Positions 34,958-46,800 of a DNA stretch of 64,000 nucleotides are shown here, one piece after another (the stretch's first letter is position 1; every line of letters begins with the position of its first letter). The DNA is taken from NCBI GenBank assembly GCA_015680685.1, contig MNCI01033570.1:1-64000 (forward strand), given 5' to 3'. A program made the translations under genes and the position numbers. The stretch is from Gnetum montanum. Taxonomy: Eukaryota > Streptophyta > Gnetopsida > Gnetales > Gnetaceae. Below the pieces are notes generated by a model. That model saw only the letters and a program-made list of their open reading frames with translations, ran no database searches and had not been told where the DNA came from.

Positions 34958-37900
34958 ATGGATTCTGCATATGCAACCACTACCGCTATGATCACCATCG
35001 ACTCGGGTGCCACATCTGTAAATCCCATCGCCACAACCGGACCAACTTCTGGTGCCATAGGACCTCAGGGATCATCGCGTCGTTCGTTGAGATGACAGGG
35101 CAAAGATCCTGTATTCACCATCGTGACTCCTGAAGAATATAATTTCATCTGCGTCAAGATCCAGGCAAAACTTGCCCTTAGCCGAGCTGAGATTGAGGCA
35201 AAACAAAATTTTGAGCTGGTCCAAAGAGGGGGTCAAGATTTCACCCCTACCGCCTATGACATTATCCCCCTGACCGAGCATTATCATGAACTCCTAACCC
35301 AACTAGTTATGGCTAGGAGTCAGGCTACATGGTCCATTCTAGAACCACAAAATGGGGAAGAGGAGGAAGATGAATTCGTAGCCCAGTCTGAACACGCAGA
35401 TTCATACCATACCCTCAGCCCCCACACATACATAAATCCCCTATTTTCTCTCACCAGAGAATCCACCCCTCTCAACTCAGTCACAACCACCCAAACCCAC
35501 ATTCCTATCATCCCGCAGGCCACTATGCAATCATCAGTCTTGCAAGTGCAAATACCATCTCAAAATAACATGGGGGCAGTCTCATCACCACGTGTAATCA
35601 GTATTCCATTGGTGGTACCTGTGTCCACTGCACCCCATTTTATTTCCCACATGCAACCTCATACCACACCTCCAACCCACCCGGTGCAAAATCTGGTGCA
35701 ACCCTTTGCAAGGCAATAGATCTCCACCACTGTTCAATCACAGCAATCCATTCAACAACCCATAGTTGGTCAGTGGATCCCGCCCATCTCACATAACCAA
35801 TCTACATTATACGGTGCGCAACCCTTAGCCGCACCTACCATGCATGTCCCACAAATAAACCTACAATACCCTTACAATCTCCATCCTACACACCCGGCAA
35901 CAACCAATCTCTCTCCTCAACCCAGTGGATGGTGGCTTCCACAGGCCGCTCCGTCCATGGGGATAGCTCTCGCAGCGCCACCTGTCAGTCAAAGCATCGC
36001 TCCATTCCCATTGCCTGGCACTGCTCTTTCAGTTCAACCCCCAGCTCCTCCTGCCCAGACTTCTTCATCACCAAGTCTGGATCAAGCCTTTTTACTTATT
36101 TAGACCCTCACTGAGGAAGTCAAGCGCCTTAAAGCTGCTAGCTCTGATACGATACAAATCATGGATTTCTACCAGGATGATCCTATCAGCCTAGTGGTTC
36201 CTATGCTATCGTTGCTACCAGAGATGTCATTACCCCATTTTACTAAATATAATGGGGAAGGAGATCCTAACGCTCACCTTGTTACCTTCAGGTCCGAATC
36301 CTTGTTATTACAACAATGGCCTCATACAGTTATTCATGTCTTTGCAATGTCTTTGGTAGGGAAAGCTTTGGACTGGTATCGAGCGCTTCCTGGCTATTCC
36401 ATCTCAACCTTGGAAGAGCTCTTAACACAATTCATGACTTGCTTTAAGTACAATTTAAAGCCAGAAGTCACACTAGACCAACTTATGGGAGTGAAGCAGG
36501 ACCCACTTGCACTAGTCCAGAGGTTTATACAGCGATGGAGTGCTACCTTGAATGAAATCCGTGAGCCTATCGCGGAAGCCCATCTGCTGGCTATTTTCAA
36601 AGGAGTAGTGAACGACTTCATCAAGTCTAAACTATATTACCTTGCCCCTAGCTCCTTGAGTCAGGCTTTTGCCCAAACTAAGAGCATCCAGGATGCTACT
36701 AAGGCTAGCAAAGACCTGGCATACGTGGCCTATAAAAGTGCCAATAATAAGGGTAAAGACAAGGGTAAACCAACAACGACAATAGTAGCTGTGTTGGCTA
36801 AGGGCGCTAAAAACAAGAATAACAAGAAGGCACCCACAGCGTCTGCTGAGACCTCGGCTAGTGCAAGCAGCACCAGCCAGGACACACCTGCCCTTGAAAA
36901 GCCCCCCTAGCCAAGGCAAAACTTCGAGCGTAAGGATCGCTCAAAATATACAGCCCTGCCTATAAAACATTTGGAACTGTTAAAACAATTATTAAGGGTA
37001 GGATACATTCAGAATAAGAAGGTATCCGAAGAAGCTCTCCAGCGTCACAGGCGTCATTGTGAATTGCTGAAGAATCCTTCTTTAGCCCTACCTAACGAAC
37101 CACCAGTTCCAAGCTCTTTTAGGCTGGACCGTTTTTGTGACTACCATCAATTGTGTGGTCACGACACCGATTACTGCTAGGCGTTGAAAGATGATATTCA
37201 ACACATGATTGACGATGGTTCTCTGAAACTAGATGGCAGTAGTCCAACCCGTCCTGAAAACCAAGCGTTGCATGTGTACAAGGACCCGTTAAACGCAAAT
37301 AACACACCGTACAAAATCAACATGGTAAGTATGGACAGTGAAGGGAAGGTACCGCCTAAACAACCCTTTGTTTTACGCGTACCTACCAACTCACCCCAGG
37401 GGGCAGGTTTTTCACCGGTAGTTAGCGGTGTCCCGAGGCCACCCTTGCGCCCTCTTGAACTTTAACTCAACCTCACGTTGACAATGAAGCCGCGGCCACG
37501 CCCGCACCCACTCCTAAGGTGCCTTTTATTCTTAGGGTACCAACACCACCGGCTACCCCTTTTACGCAGGGGCAACCTTCTAACCAAAACCACCAACCGC
37601 CACCAAACAAAAAAAAGGAAGGAGATGCGTCAGTTAATGCTACAAAAAAAAACTCTACGCTAGGCTTCGCTAAGCCCAGGCCCCTGGCCTCTGTCCCTAC
37701 GCCTGCACGTTGTGGGCAAGACAAGGGTATAGGAATACAACCACCTCCCTTCAGCAGAAAGAAACAGAATCCTCCAACTAATGCTGTTCCACCTCAGGAG
37801 ATTTGTCTCTTAGGGAGAATGGAAGAAGACAGAGAAGATAAGAAACCCAGTCGAGAATGGGACCTCCTCGACGCATTTACACAAGTCATGCAGGCTCTAA

Positions 37901-38757
37901 AATAGAAGAACACAACGTTGAGCCTCTATGACCTACTTATGACATCCCAAAAACACCGTGAGGCTATGGTTCACATGCTGATATCCATACCAGTGGATGA
38001 AGGCTTACCAACAGAAGAGGAAGCGATACATGCTGTCATGCTTCCTCCCGCCGCTGAACAACCTAAACCAACCCCTCTAACCTTTCACGATCAATCCATC
38101 AAAGATGATCCAGAGAAAGGTTGGGTAATGACAGAACCCATGTTTATCACCATCTAGGTTGGTCAATATCGGATCCGAAGGATGCACGTTGACGATGGCG
38201 CGGCTACGAATGTCATCCCTTATCCTATAGTGGATAAGTTGAGCCTGGTCAACCAGATCAGTCCTACAATGACATCGTGCCTAAAGTTGTTCAACGGGGC
38301 ATGGGTGCAAGTCAAGGGGACGGTGCGTATCGAATTTGTGGTAGGGGATCAATTCCCAACAGATGCCACATTTCTCGTTGTCGAGGAGATGCCCGGCTTT
38401 AACCTAATTCTAGGGAGGTCTTGGCTAGCCCAACTAAGGGTAGTTTTGTCACCAATACATCAATAGATACACCTACCTTACGCAAGGGGAGAGGTAGTAA
38501 TACACGGTGATGAAATAACTCCTAGGACTGTCAATAATGTTGAGGAGGAATGGGGTTCGGAGATCGAGATGCCCGAAAGTCAAACCCATGTCCAGACCCC
38601 CGAACAAGTCAAAACGAATGATGATAGCCTAGCCTGGGCAGACCTACCATTTCAGGGAGATGAGGATGATGTGGAAGAATTAGGCCATAAACCTCCTCAT
38701 CCTTACGCACCACTGAACGTAAATGCCATTAAGAAACAATTGCGGGCTAGTGATTGA
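34958..38757 (+). pseudogene. Gag-protease polyprotein, element D
   Basis: Starts MDSAYATTTAM. Parts in order: an N-terminal region (PEEYNFICVKIQAKLAL near 35130), acidic stretch, Pro/Gln-rich low-complexity region (35400-36100), Retrotrans_gag (about 36300-36680; SLVGKALDWYRALP, CFKYNLKPEVTLDQLMG), basic linker, CCHC-like knuckle (37136-37177; CDYHQLCGHDTDYC), Pro-rich linker, and retropepsin (38180-38465; HVDDGAATNVIPYPI ... ILGRSWLAQL). A frameshift lies near 37450-37470. About nine in-frame stops occur; where A can be compared they replace Gln (CAG), Trp (TGG) or, once, Glu. The end (KKQLRASD) matches the tail of the older copies. A possible splice donor (AAC followed by GTAAAT) lies at 38719, 12 codons before the stop. 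Confidence 0.93.
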
Positions 38758-39324
38758 TCTAAGTGGTATTTACACGCATCATTACACTTTTACTAGTTTT
38801 TTTTGCTTATGCTTATCAAATTTGATTGTCAGTTTTCTTTAATATACATACATCTATTTACGCTTTCTGCCCATTACGCTATTCACATTCCTCATTTTAC
38901 GCCATTTACGCTTTTTGACTTCTACTAGTCATGTTAGCACAATTACAAAGATATGTATATTTTTATCAATTACACTTCCAGACGTACGCAGACGGCCCGC
39001 AACGGCCTAAAACTAGTGATGGCCCACAATGGCCTTAAACTAGTAAAGGCTTGCAATGGCCTAAAACTAGCTAATCTGTTTGCATCTTATGCAAATGCTA
39101 CGTGACGGCCCGCAACGGCCTTAAACCAACAATTCCATTCTACAGTCATAATAATGAAACTTATCCAAAGTATTTAAAAATTCTGTTTACGCTTTGTATA
39201 AATAAAAACATAAAATTAAACATAAAATAAATGAAAAACCATAAAAAAAATCTCATGAGTAATCTTGTCAACACTCATATTGCCATTGTTCAATTCCATC
39301 AATAAAATCATGCGTAAGTCACAA
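38758..39324 (+). other. Spacer after protease with GGCC/TAAACTAG repeat, element D
   Basis: Repeat units of 27-30 bases at 38985-39130: GGCCCRCAAYGGCCTAAAAC followed by TAGT, four copies. TTACGC motifs recur at 38860-38920. The rest is AT-rich and presumably holds the 3' end of the antisense transcript. Confidence 0.8.
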
Positions 39325-42300
39325 TTACGCATCCCCCCTAGTACCACTGTCACCAGTATCCCTTAAGTCTACATCTAACCCTAACAAATCATCCTCGAGT
39401 GGGCCATACTTTTTAGAGAGCATTCCTTCATGAGGAATGTCATCTTCACGGGGTTCTTGCACTAACACTGGCTCCCCAAGAGGATGGTCTGTGTCATTAC
39501 GCTCTTCTTCTTGAACACGCTCCTCACCCTGTTCACCTTCTTCATCTAATCCTTGAACCTACATACAATAAATACCTAAGAAAAAAAAGCCATGATAGGA
39601 TAAACCAAAAAATTTAAATTCAATAACATTCAAACTTACTCGCGATGATCCTGCATCCGTAGCAAAGGGGATTTGGTCTAAACCGACCCACAGGCGTTGC
39701 ATGATTTCATCTTCGGACAACTCAGAACAAACTCCATCCCCCAGAATAGTTCCAGCCTTCACCTTCCCCTTCTCCACACTAGTCCATCGGGGTGGTTCAG
39801 GGAAGAAAGTAGGGACTGTAGTCTCTTCCTCGGGAAGAATAATTTCCCTTTTCGGGGATGCGCTTACCTTCACCTGCTCCTGGAACTTCTCGAAGGCCTT
39901 AGATGCACCAATGATGTCAAGGAACACCTGCAAGGATTGAGCTTCAATGGTAGAATCTCGATAGTGCTGATGATAAGCAAGACTTTCTCGCTTATACAGA
40001 TGCTTGTGATCCTTTTATTTCTACCCCCACTCTTGGACACTTGCACAAAAGTCCTTCCATTCTTGGTTCTTCCAGGCCAAGAGTTCTATTTGCATCCTTT
40101 TCTCCACCAATTCTCGACTGGTTTGCACATTGTTCCTGACTGCGTTCCAATAGTGAGCGTAGTCAATAACAGCCGTACGCCAGTCCACTTCATCCATTCC
40201 TCATGCTTACAGGAATTCACATTGTAATTTTAAGTCTTCGACCTCTCTGGTCACAGATATCCTTTTTTTCTCTGACCTCTATAGCCTCTTTCAGAGGTCT
40301 TCATTGACGTTCTGACTCTCCCACAAGGAGCGAGTCGAGCGTAACGCACATTTACGTATTTCCTCATAAATGTTGCATGGCATGACTGCCCCTTCTGATG
40401 AAGGCTCCACTGTGTCCAGGTCAATGGGCTCCATAGGGTCCCATTGAAGGCGAGCTCTTAATAACAAATATTATTAAACGTAAATAAAAATTATAACCTT
40501 ATAATAAAATAAACGTGTTATAGCAGTAACATACCAGCTCCAGGATCCACATGCTCGAGGTGCTCGATCATATCATTGACAACGCCTTCCATGAAGGCAA
40601 ACTTATTAGGGAATTCCCCCCACGCTTTGCTGACAACGGCGGACGGGGATGCACCTTGTTCATCTGTAGCGTAACTAAGTCAAAATTTCTAATTATTAAT
40701 AGAATTCCTTAAAAATTCTAATACATTGATTACCTTTTCCTGTTATAATGGGGAGTGTCAATGTTTTCCACCTCCTCTCTCTCCTCACACACAAGGGTCT
40801 GTGTGTCACTTATTCTAACAGCCGGGGCCTCCTCTTCTAAAACTGGGGCCTCTTCCCCACACCGTAATACCACTGCCCCTATTTCAAGGGTCAACTGCTC
40901 TGTAGGTCTCCCTGTTCATGCCACATAACATATTGAAATGATTCAGAATACCTTGAATAAAGCTGCATAATACAATAATTGCCATAACTTTCACTATGTC
41001 TTTACACTTACTAGGTGGAGGTTTACTCCGCTGAACTTTGACTTGCATAGTTCTGTCTGTGCCACCCGCTAGTTCCGTAGGTGCCTCGGTTAAGCGAGGC
41101 CTTTTACGCTGAACTGAGATGTCTACTATCTTTGTAGCTAGATGCTTCCCTCGTGACACATCACCAGTGTAAGTGGGAAGTGCCCCAGCTATGCTATCAG
41201 GGCCCCGCATCCGAGGTGCCGCTAAATCCCTAGTCGTTACAGATGGAGATGACCCAATTCCCTCCAGAGGATCCTGTGCCTGGGTAGTGTCGAAGATATG
41301 AGAAATCCAACGTTTGGATAAATGGTGTCAGTCTTGTAGGACCCAGAACCCATTCCTCTGGAAAACCAAAAATTCAGCAAAACGCCAGAGGCAAGCTATG
41401 AAGAGGTGAAGTGCACACTGAAACGTAAATCGAGCTTTTGGCAGAGTCTCACCATTTCAGTGCGTAACCCCTCATCGAAATAGCTTGCCTAGTCAAATTG
41501 GGTCCCTTCCTCCATCACCTCTCGCATAATACGGGCCTGTTCTATAGTAAAGAACCTTCTATGCGTGAGTGTTTTGGGGAAGGCTCGGGATCAGAAGTGG
41601 GGATAAATAGTCTTAGCGACCTCTAATTTGATCTTTTCACAAGGGATCCCCTTGGTTTTCTTCTTGGTCCCTAGCCACTCCTCCAGCTCCTCCTGATATT
41701 TGACGCTCCTCGATTTTTCCTCTATGGGAAGACCATGAGAGGGGACGCCGAAGAGGTCAGTGAACAGCTGAGCGTCCATATCAAAGTTTACACGTATGTG
41801 ATGCACACGCGTGCAAAAACGTTCAGCTCCCTCATTGAAGGAGTTAACTAGGGTTAAGATTTCGCTCACAGGGACATTAGGGGTTATGGCTAAGAATAAA
41901 TGCATCAGCCTCGCTTCCCGTAGCTTGGTGACTAACACAACTGGGGCCACTACGTGGCCAAGCCAGCGTTGTGCCTCCTTTATGTCGCCATAACGGAAAA
42001 GGAGGGTGTTCGCCTCGCGGCCAGAAATCGTGATGGTAATCTCCCAGGATTCCCTGACTAATAATATATGACACATGTCAACATAGCAAAAACACTATTA
42101 CGCAACATTTCAAAACAAGAAAAAACAATATAATATCCTATAACTAATAGCAGCAACAAAACCTTACCAGGGCCAAATGGCAAAGGAAATGAAGGGAGCT
42201 TCCTTTGCACGTCCGCGAGGGTAAGGGGTGGGTTCAAAGTACATTCTTCATGTAACCACCCAAGATTCTGATAATTTTTGAAGAAATCAGCATAACGGGT

Positions 42301-43386
42301 GGGATACTCATGAATGTCAAAGGCCATCTGCCCAATTACACCGGCGCGTACGTTGCTGGTGGACGTAAACTCCTTTATTGTCGTTTCGGTCCAAGACAAT
42401 GTATCACCATTACCTCCTAACCCATTTTCGTTGATGAAAAACATGTACCATATAACACATTACTATCCTACGCTTTGGAAATTTAGACATTAGAAACATA
42501 TTGACAACACCGCCAGTAAAATAACTTACCCACCCGAATAATACACCGTGCCTGGAGGATTCTAAAAAAAAGTCGAGACATGATGAACCACGAACAAAGT
42601 ATTATACGCATGATAACAACTAAATCTGGGCATCTCCCAGATCCAACTTAGACACCTCAATCCTCTGGCGCTAAGTTCACGATCTTGGGGACACCCAGTA
42701 TCAATAGCCTCGTCTGTCAAGAAAGCTAGGATGCCCTGTGTAGAACCCACTAACACATGTTCCAAAATAGCATCGGCCACATCGCCTGACAGATGTGACC
42801 ACACAATAATGCTGAAGTTACGCAGCAAAAACTGCAAAAACTCCAATGCACCCTTCCAAAACCATATGGCCTTCCCCTGCAACAGAGTCTGAGGGAGAGG
42901 AACATTGGGTACGATAGGGTTTATACAACATAAAACCCCGACTAGATCCAAAACGATTAGGACAGGTTTCACCATGATACTGTACAGGAAATAAACACAT
43001 TACTATCTAGATTCTGATTGCATGCTTAAACTATAGGAAAATTTACAAAATTACGCTCTAGTCATACAACCAAAATTGCCGAAACCCTTGTAATAGTACA
43101 AGGTCTGTCTCAGACAATGATGATAGATGCAATACTGTTGTCTAAACCCTCACTTAAATATAAGGTCTACAGCCTAAAACTCTAGTTTACGCAGGTGATG
43201 CAAAAAGAATAAACACAAAAAAAAGCGCATCACAGGAAGCAATACAAGTAAGTAAGGGATGGCCTACCAGTTCAGGGGAGTGACATCTCTCACTTCGACC
43301 AAGGCTTGCGAAGCACGCTGCAGGCTCCCTTGTACTTCGTCAATTTTAGCCAACTTGGTATTCTTTCCTCTTACTTTCGGTGCCAT
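39325..43386 (-). pseudogene. Antisense eight-exon gene inside element D
   Basis: Exons (minus strand): 43386-43268, 42979-42534 (or -42530), 42416-42168, 42057-41012, 40911-40734, 40674-40535, 40454-39640, 39558-39325. Phases agree at every junction if exon 2 uses the weaker donor GTGGGT; the stronger GTAAGT four bases on would not. Acceptors and donors are otherwise good (CCTGTACAG, AACAG; GTAAGG, GTAAGT, GTATGT). Introns are 59-288 bases. The sum is about 1,075 codons, from MAPKVRGKN to DSGTRGDA and TAA. Exon 2 is FCP1-like; exons 3-4 hold a domain with FDMDAQLFTDLFGVPSHG that recalls plant mobile/transposon-associated domains (tentative); exon 7 looks helical; exon 8 is acidic. About ten stops and one frameshift (near 41455) show decay. 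Exons 1, 7 and 8 have relatives in E, B and F. Function unknown. Confidence 0.82.
42534..42979 (-). pseudogene. Exon 2 of the antisense gene: FCP1/NLI-type HAD-like domain
   Basis: KPVLIVLDLVGVLCC matches the start of the FCP1 homology domain (LLVLDLNGVLC type), and about 25 residues on comes FLQFLLRNFSIIVWSH (FLxFxxxxFxVxxWSS type). Near the end, NTLFVV and NPPGTVYYSG match the NTLLIDDSPYKAL.NPPGTA region. The second Asp of the DxDx signature is Val and the late DD pair is HH, so phosphatase activity is unlikely even if the TAG at 42564-42562 is ignored. The identification is from memory of family motifs. Confidence 0.6.
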
Positions 43387-43863
43387 TGTTGCAGTCTTGA
43401 ACACCTTCACACCTTCACAAATAATGGGCTGCAATCTTTTTCTCTTTCTCCTTCTCTCTGTGACAGCCGAGAATTCAAATTTGTGATAGCCAACAACCTG
43501 TTCTCGATAAGAACTGCCTACTTATATGCAAAATTAACCAACTTGATGCCTGATTTAAGTGAGACTTGCCCAAATACTGATGTCAGTATGATCTGGAACC
43601 CGAAAATCAAGGCATTAATTGCAACAGATATCACATGCATTACAATCTGAAACGACCTTAAACTACTGCATCTTATCTCCTTGTAATCGAGTCACATTAA
43701 TTACAGGCTATTTACAGAATTCAAAATTTAGTTAGTTTCTTATGTCAGCAATGTCACATCACATCCTTATTCCTTTTAGACTAAACCAAGTGTTATACGC
43801 TAAATGTTTATCGCATCCAACTTAGCATTTTTCTAATTACTTTCATATTTGACAATTTTGCAG
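43387..43863. other. Shared region between antisense promoter and pol acceptor
   Basis: Holds the presumed antisense 5' UTR and promoter on the minus strand and the branch/pyrimidine region of the sense intron on the plus strand. No other feature seen. Confidence 0.5.
43519..43530 (-). promoter_or_regulatory. Candidate promoter of the antisense gene
   Basis: GCATATAAGTAGGC on the minus strand lies about 138 bases upstream of the exon 1 ATG. The stretch between is purine-rich (GAGAGAAGGAGAAAGAG) and has no other ATG in it. It is the only TATA-like motif close enough. Confidence 0.4.
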
Positions 43864-46800
43864 GACAATTGCCAAATGGACGAAACTTTATCTGCGCTCT
43901 TAGTTTTAATAGGCCCACATAGGGAAACCATTAGACAATTTGATCCCACACTAGTAGAAACTAACCTTGCCCTCGATGATGCAACCATTGCCGTGTCAGA
44001 AACATCTCTAGACTGGCCAGAACAATCGACGCGCATGCTAGATCTGGAAGCTGGAGATGTAACCGAAGACCCCCTTAATGAGATCTCTGTGGTTACACAT
44101 AAGGGTGAGACTAAAACTCTTAAGGTTTGTTCTTTACTAGACCAAGAGGTACATGATAACATAAAGCAGGTCCTTCAAAATAACATCACAGTGTTTGCAT
44201 GGTCATACGAAGATATGCCGGGACTAGACCCAAGATTAATACAACACAACATAATTCTAGATCCCCATATCAAAGCAGTTAGACAAAAAACATGAAACAT
44301 TAAGCCAGAAGTTGCACTAGTAGTACGTGATGAGATCACTAAACTGTACTAGGCTGGTTTTATTTGCGCGATCAATTACTCAGACTGGGTATCTAACATT
44401 GTAGTTGTTCCTAAGAAGACCAGAGGGATATGCATTTGCATAGACTTTCAAGACTTGAACAAAGCTACAATCAAGGATAATTTCCCATTACCGAGTATTG
44501 ACCAACTTGTGGATACAACCACTGGGAATGTGCTTTTATCCTTCATGGATGGCTTCTCAGGCTACAATCAAATATGCATAAACCCAGAACACCAGCTGAC
44601 AACGACATTCATGATACCCTGGGGGACCTTTTGCTATACCATGATGCCTTTTGGGTTAAAAAATGCCGGAGCTACGTATCAACGAGCTATGAAATACATC
44701 TTTAGCGATTACCTCTTAGGGAGACTAAATGATTATGTTGATGATATAGCTGTTAAGTCTATAAAGTCAGAAGGTCATTTAGAGGATCTGGAGTTAGTCC
44801 TTAAAAGATGCTCTAAGTACGATCTCCAGCTAAACCCAAAGAAGTGTGTATTCGGAGTCAAAATCGGACGCATGCTGGGGTTTGTGGTATCGGAAACTAG
44901 TATACTAGTAGACCCTGACAAAGTCAAAGCCATTGTTGAATTGACACCCCCTGCGAATCTCAAGCAATTACGCGGATTGCAAGGGAGGTTATAATTTATC
45001 AGGTAGTTCATTTCAAGACTAACAGATAAGTTACACCCTATGGAGCACTTGCTCAAAAAGGGAGTCAATTTTGAATGGACAAACGATTGTCAGCGTGCAT
45101 TTGACAGCTTGAAGCAAGAACTTCAACGCTTACCAACAGTATTCCCGCCACAAAGGGATCAACTGTTTTACATTTACCTCGCAACATCAGACGTAGCCTT
45201 AGTTGCATTACTTTGTCAAAAGAGAGATGATGGGTCAGAAGTACCCATATATTACTTGAGTCATGCTCTATATGCGTATGAAATGAGGTACAATAAAGTA
45301 GAGCATAATTGCTTAGTGCTAGTGTTTACGCTCAAAAAGTGCAGACACTATCTCTTTCGTAGCCAGGTCAACATAATCTGCAAAAATAACATCCTTAGGG
45401 CTATTACGCATAATCTGTACGAAAGTAGTAAAATAGCTCGTTGGAAAGCTATGACGGCAGAATTCGATCTACGTTATATTGGTCAATCTTCCACGAAAGG
45501 CCAAACAATAGCTGACCAATTAATAACCTCGCCTATTGACAGTCAGGCAACCATAGAGCCTGAATTTCCAGATGAACATGTACATAGTTTAAGCCCTGCT
45601 TTAGTAGGCCTCGAAGCAACGTTATATTTTGATGGAGCTTCAACCACTAGAGGTGGCAGTGTCACCACAGTCATTTCTCTTTCACCTAAGGATGTATGTC
45701 TTCACGCTTACTGCTTGACCTTTCCCTATACGAACAACATGGCAGAGTACGAGGGACTTCTCAGGGGATTACTAATAGCCAAAGAGCTTGATGTTCAACA
45801 CCTGGCGATTAGGGGTGATTTGATGCTTGTTATAAATCAAATCACAGGAGTCTATGCCTACAAGGTTGCACATTTACAGCCCTATTGCGATATGGCTAAA
45901 GATCTTCTGAAGTAGTTCACAACGATCGATGCCCAACACGTGCCCCGAAATGATAACACACTAGCCGATGCACTAGCTACATTAGCTTTAAATGTGTCAT
46001 CGCACCTATTAGACACTTGTCCCATCTTAATAATAGATTGTACAGATCCTATCATTCAGGCGGTGCAAATATCTTCACTACTCAGGGATAGAGAGCCAGA
46101 GTGGTATGACAACATTAAAACTTACCTCTTGCACGGCAAACCACTGCACGAACTAACACGCACGTAAAAAGATGCAATCTGCAAGCGAGCTAGGTAGTAC
46201 GTCATCATAGAAGATAGTACCCTCTGTAGATGCTCTTTTGATGGAGTACTGCTTATTTTCGTTAGCAAAGACCAGGCACAACGTATAGTTGGCGAGGTTC
46301 ATAAGGGATTATGCGGAGGACACGTAGCACCATGGGCCATGGCCTCTAAAATCCGTCTCCTAGGATATTATTGGCTGTACATAGAAAAAGATTGTCTTAC
46401 AAAGGTTAAAACGTGTGACACGTGTCAGCGTTACACAAACCTTATACATGTGTCGCCTACAGAACTACACATGACTCAGATAACATGGCCCTTTCAACGA
46501 TAGGGACTAGACATTATAGGGCCTATCACACTGAAATCTTCCACAGGTCATAGCTTCATAATCACCGCTACTAAGTATTCATGAAGTGGGTGGAAGCCAT
46601 TCCTCTACGAAAGATCACATCCCAACAAATCTGCCATTTCATTTTAGATAACATCGTAACCAGATTTGGCCTCCTGATGACTATCATGACCGACAATGGG
46701 CCACAATTTAGGAGTCTGGAAACGAAATCCTTTTGTAACAACCTTAGCATTAAACAGTCTTTTTCATCACCTTATTACCCGCAAGCGAATGGTCAAGCTG

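Larger units (their letters stand above)
38719..43863 (+). other. Predicted sense intron between protease and pol, element D
   Basis: The acceptor side is strong: a T-rich tract and ATTTTGCAG end at 43863, directly before pol. The donor AAC followed by GTAAAT at 38719 is the in-phase candidate: gag-pro ends in phase 0 there and pol opens in phase 0 at 43864, so splicing would fuse the frames. Ogre-type Tat elements are known to carry an intron at this place. The donor is a prediction; other donors cannot be excluded. The whole antisense gene lies inside. Confidence 0.5.

Noticed and set aside
41451-41460. Donor-like ATG/GTGAGA in exon 4 of the antisense gene, suggesting one more intron
   Set aside because: The sequence after it reads directly as coding (ETLPKARFTFQ, LHLFIACLWRFAEFL) in a frame one base off, so a 1-bp deletion is simpler than an intron.
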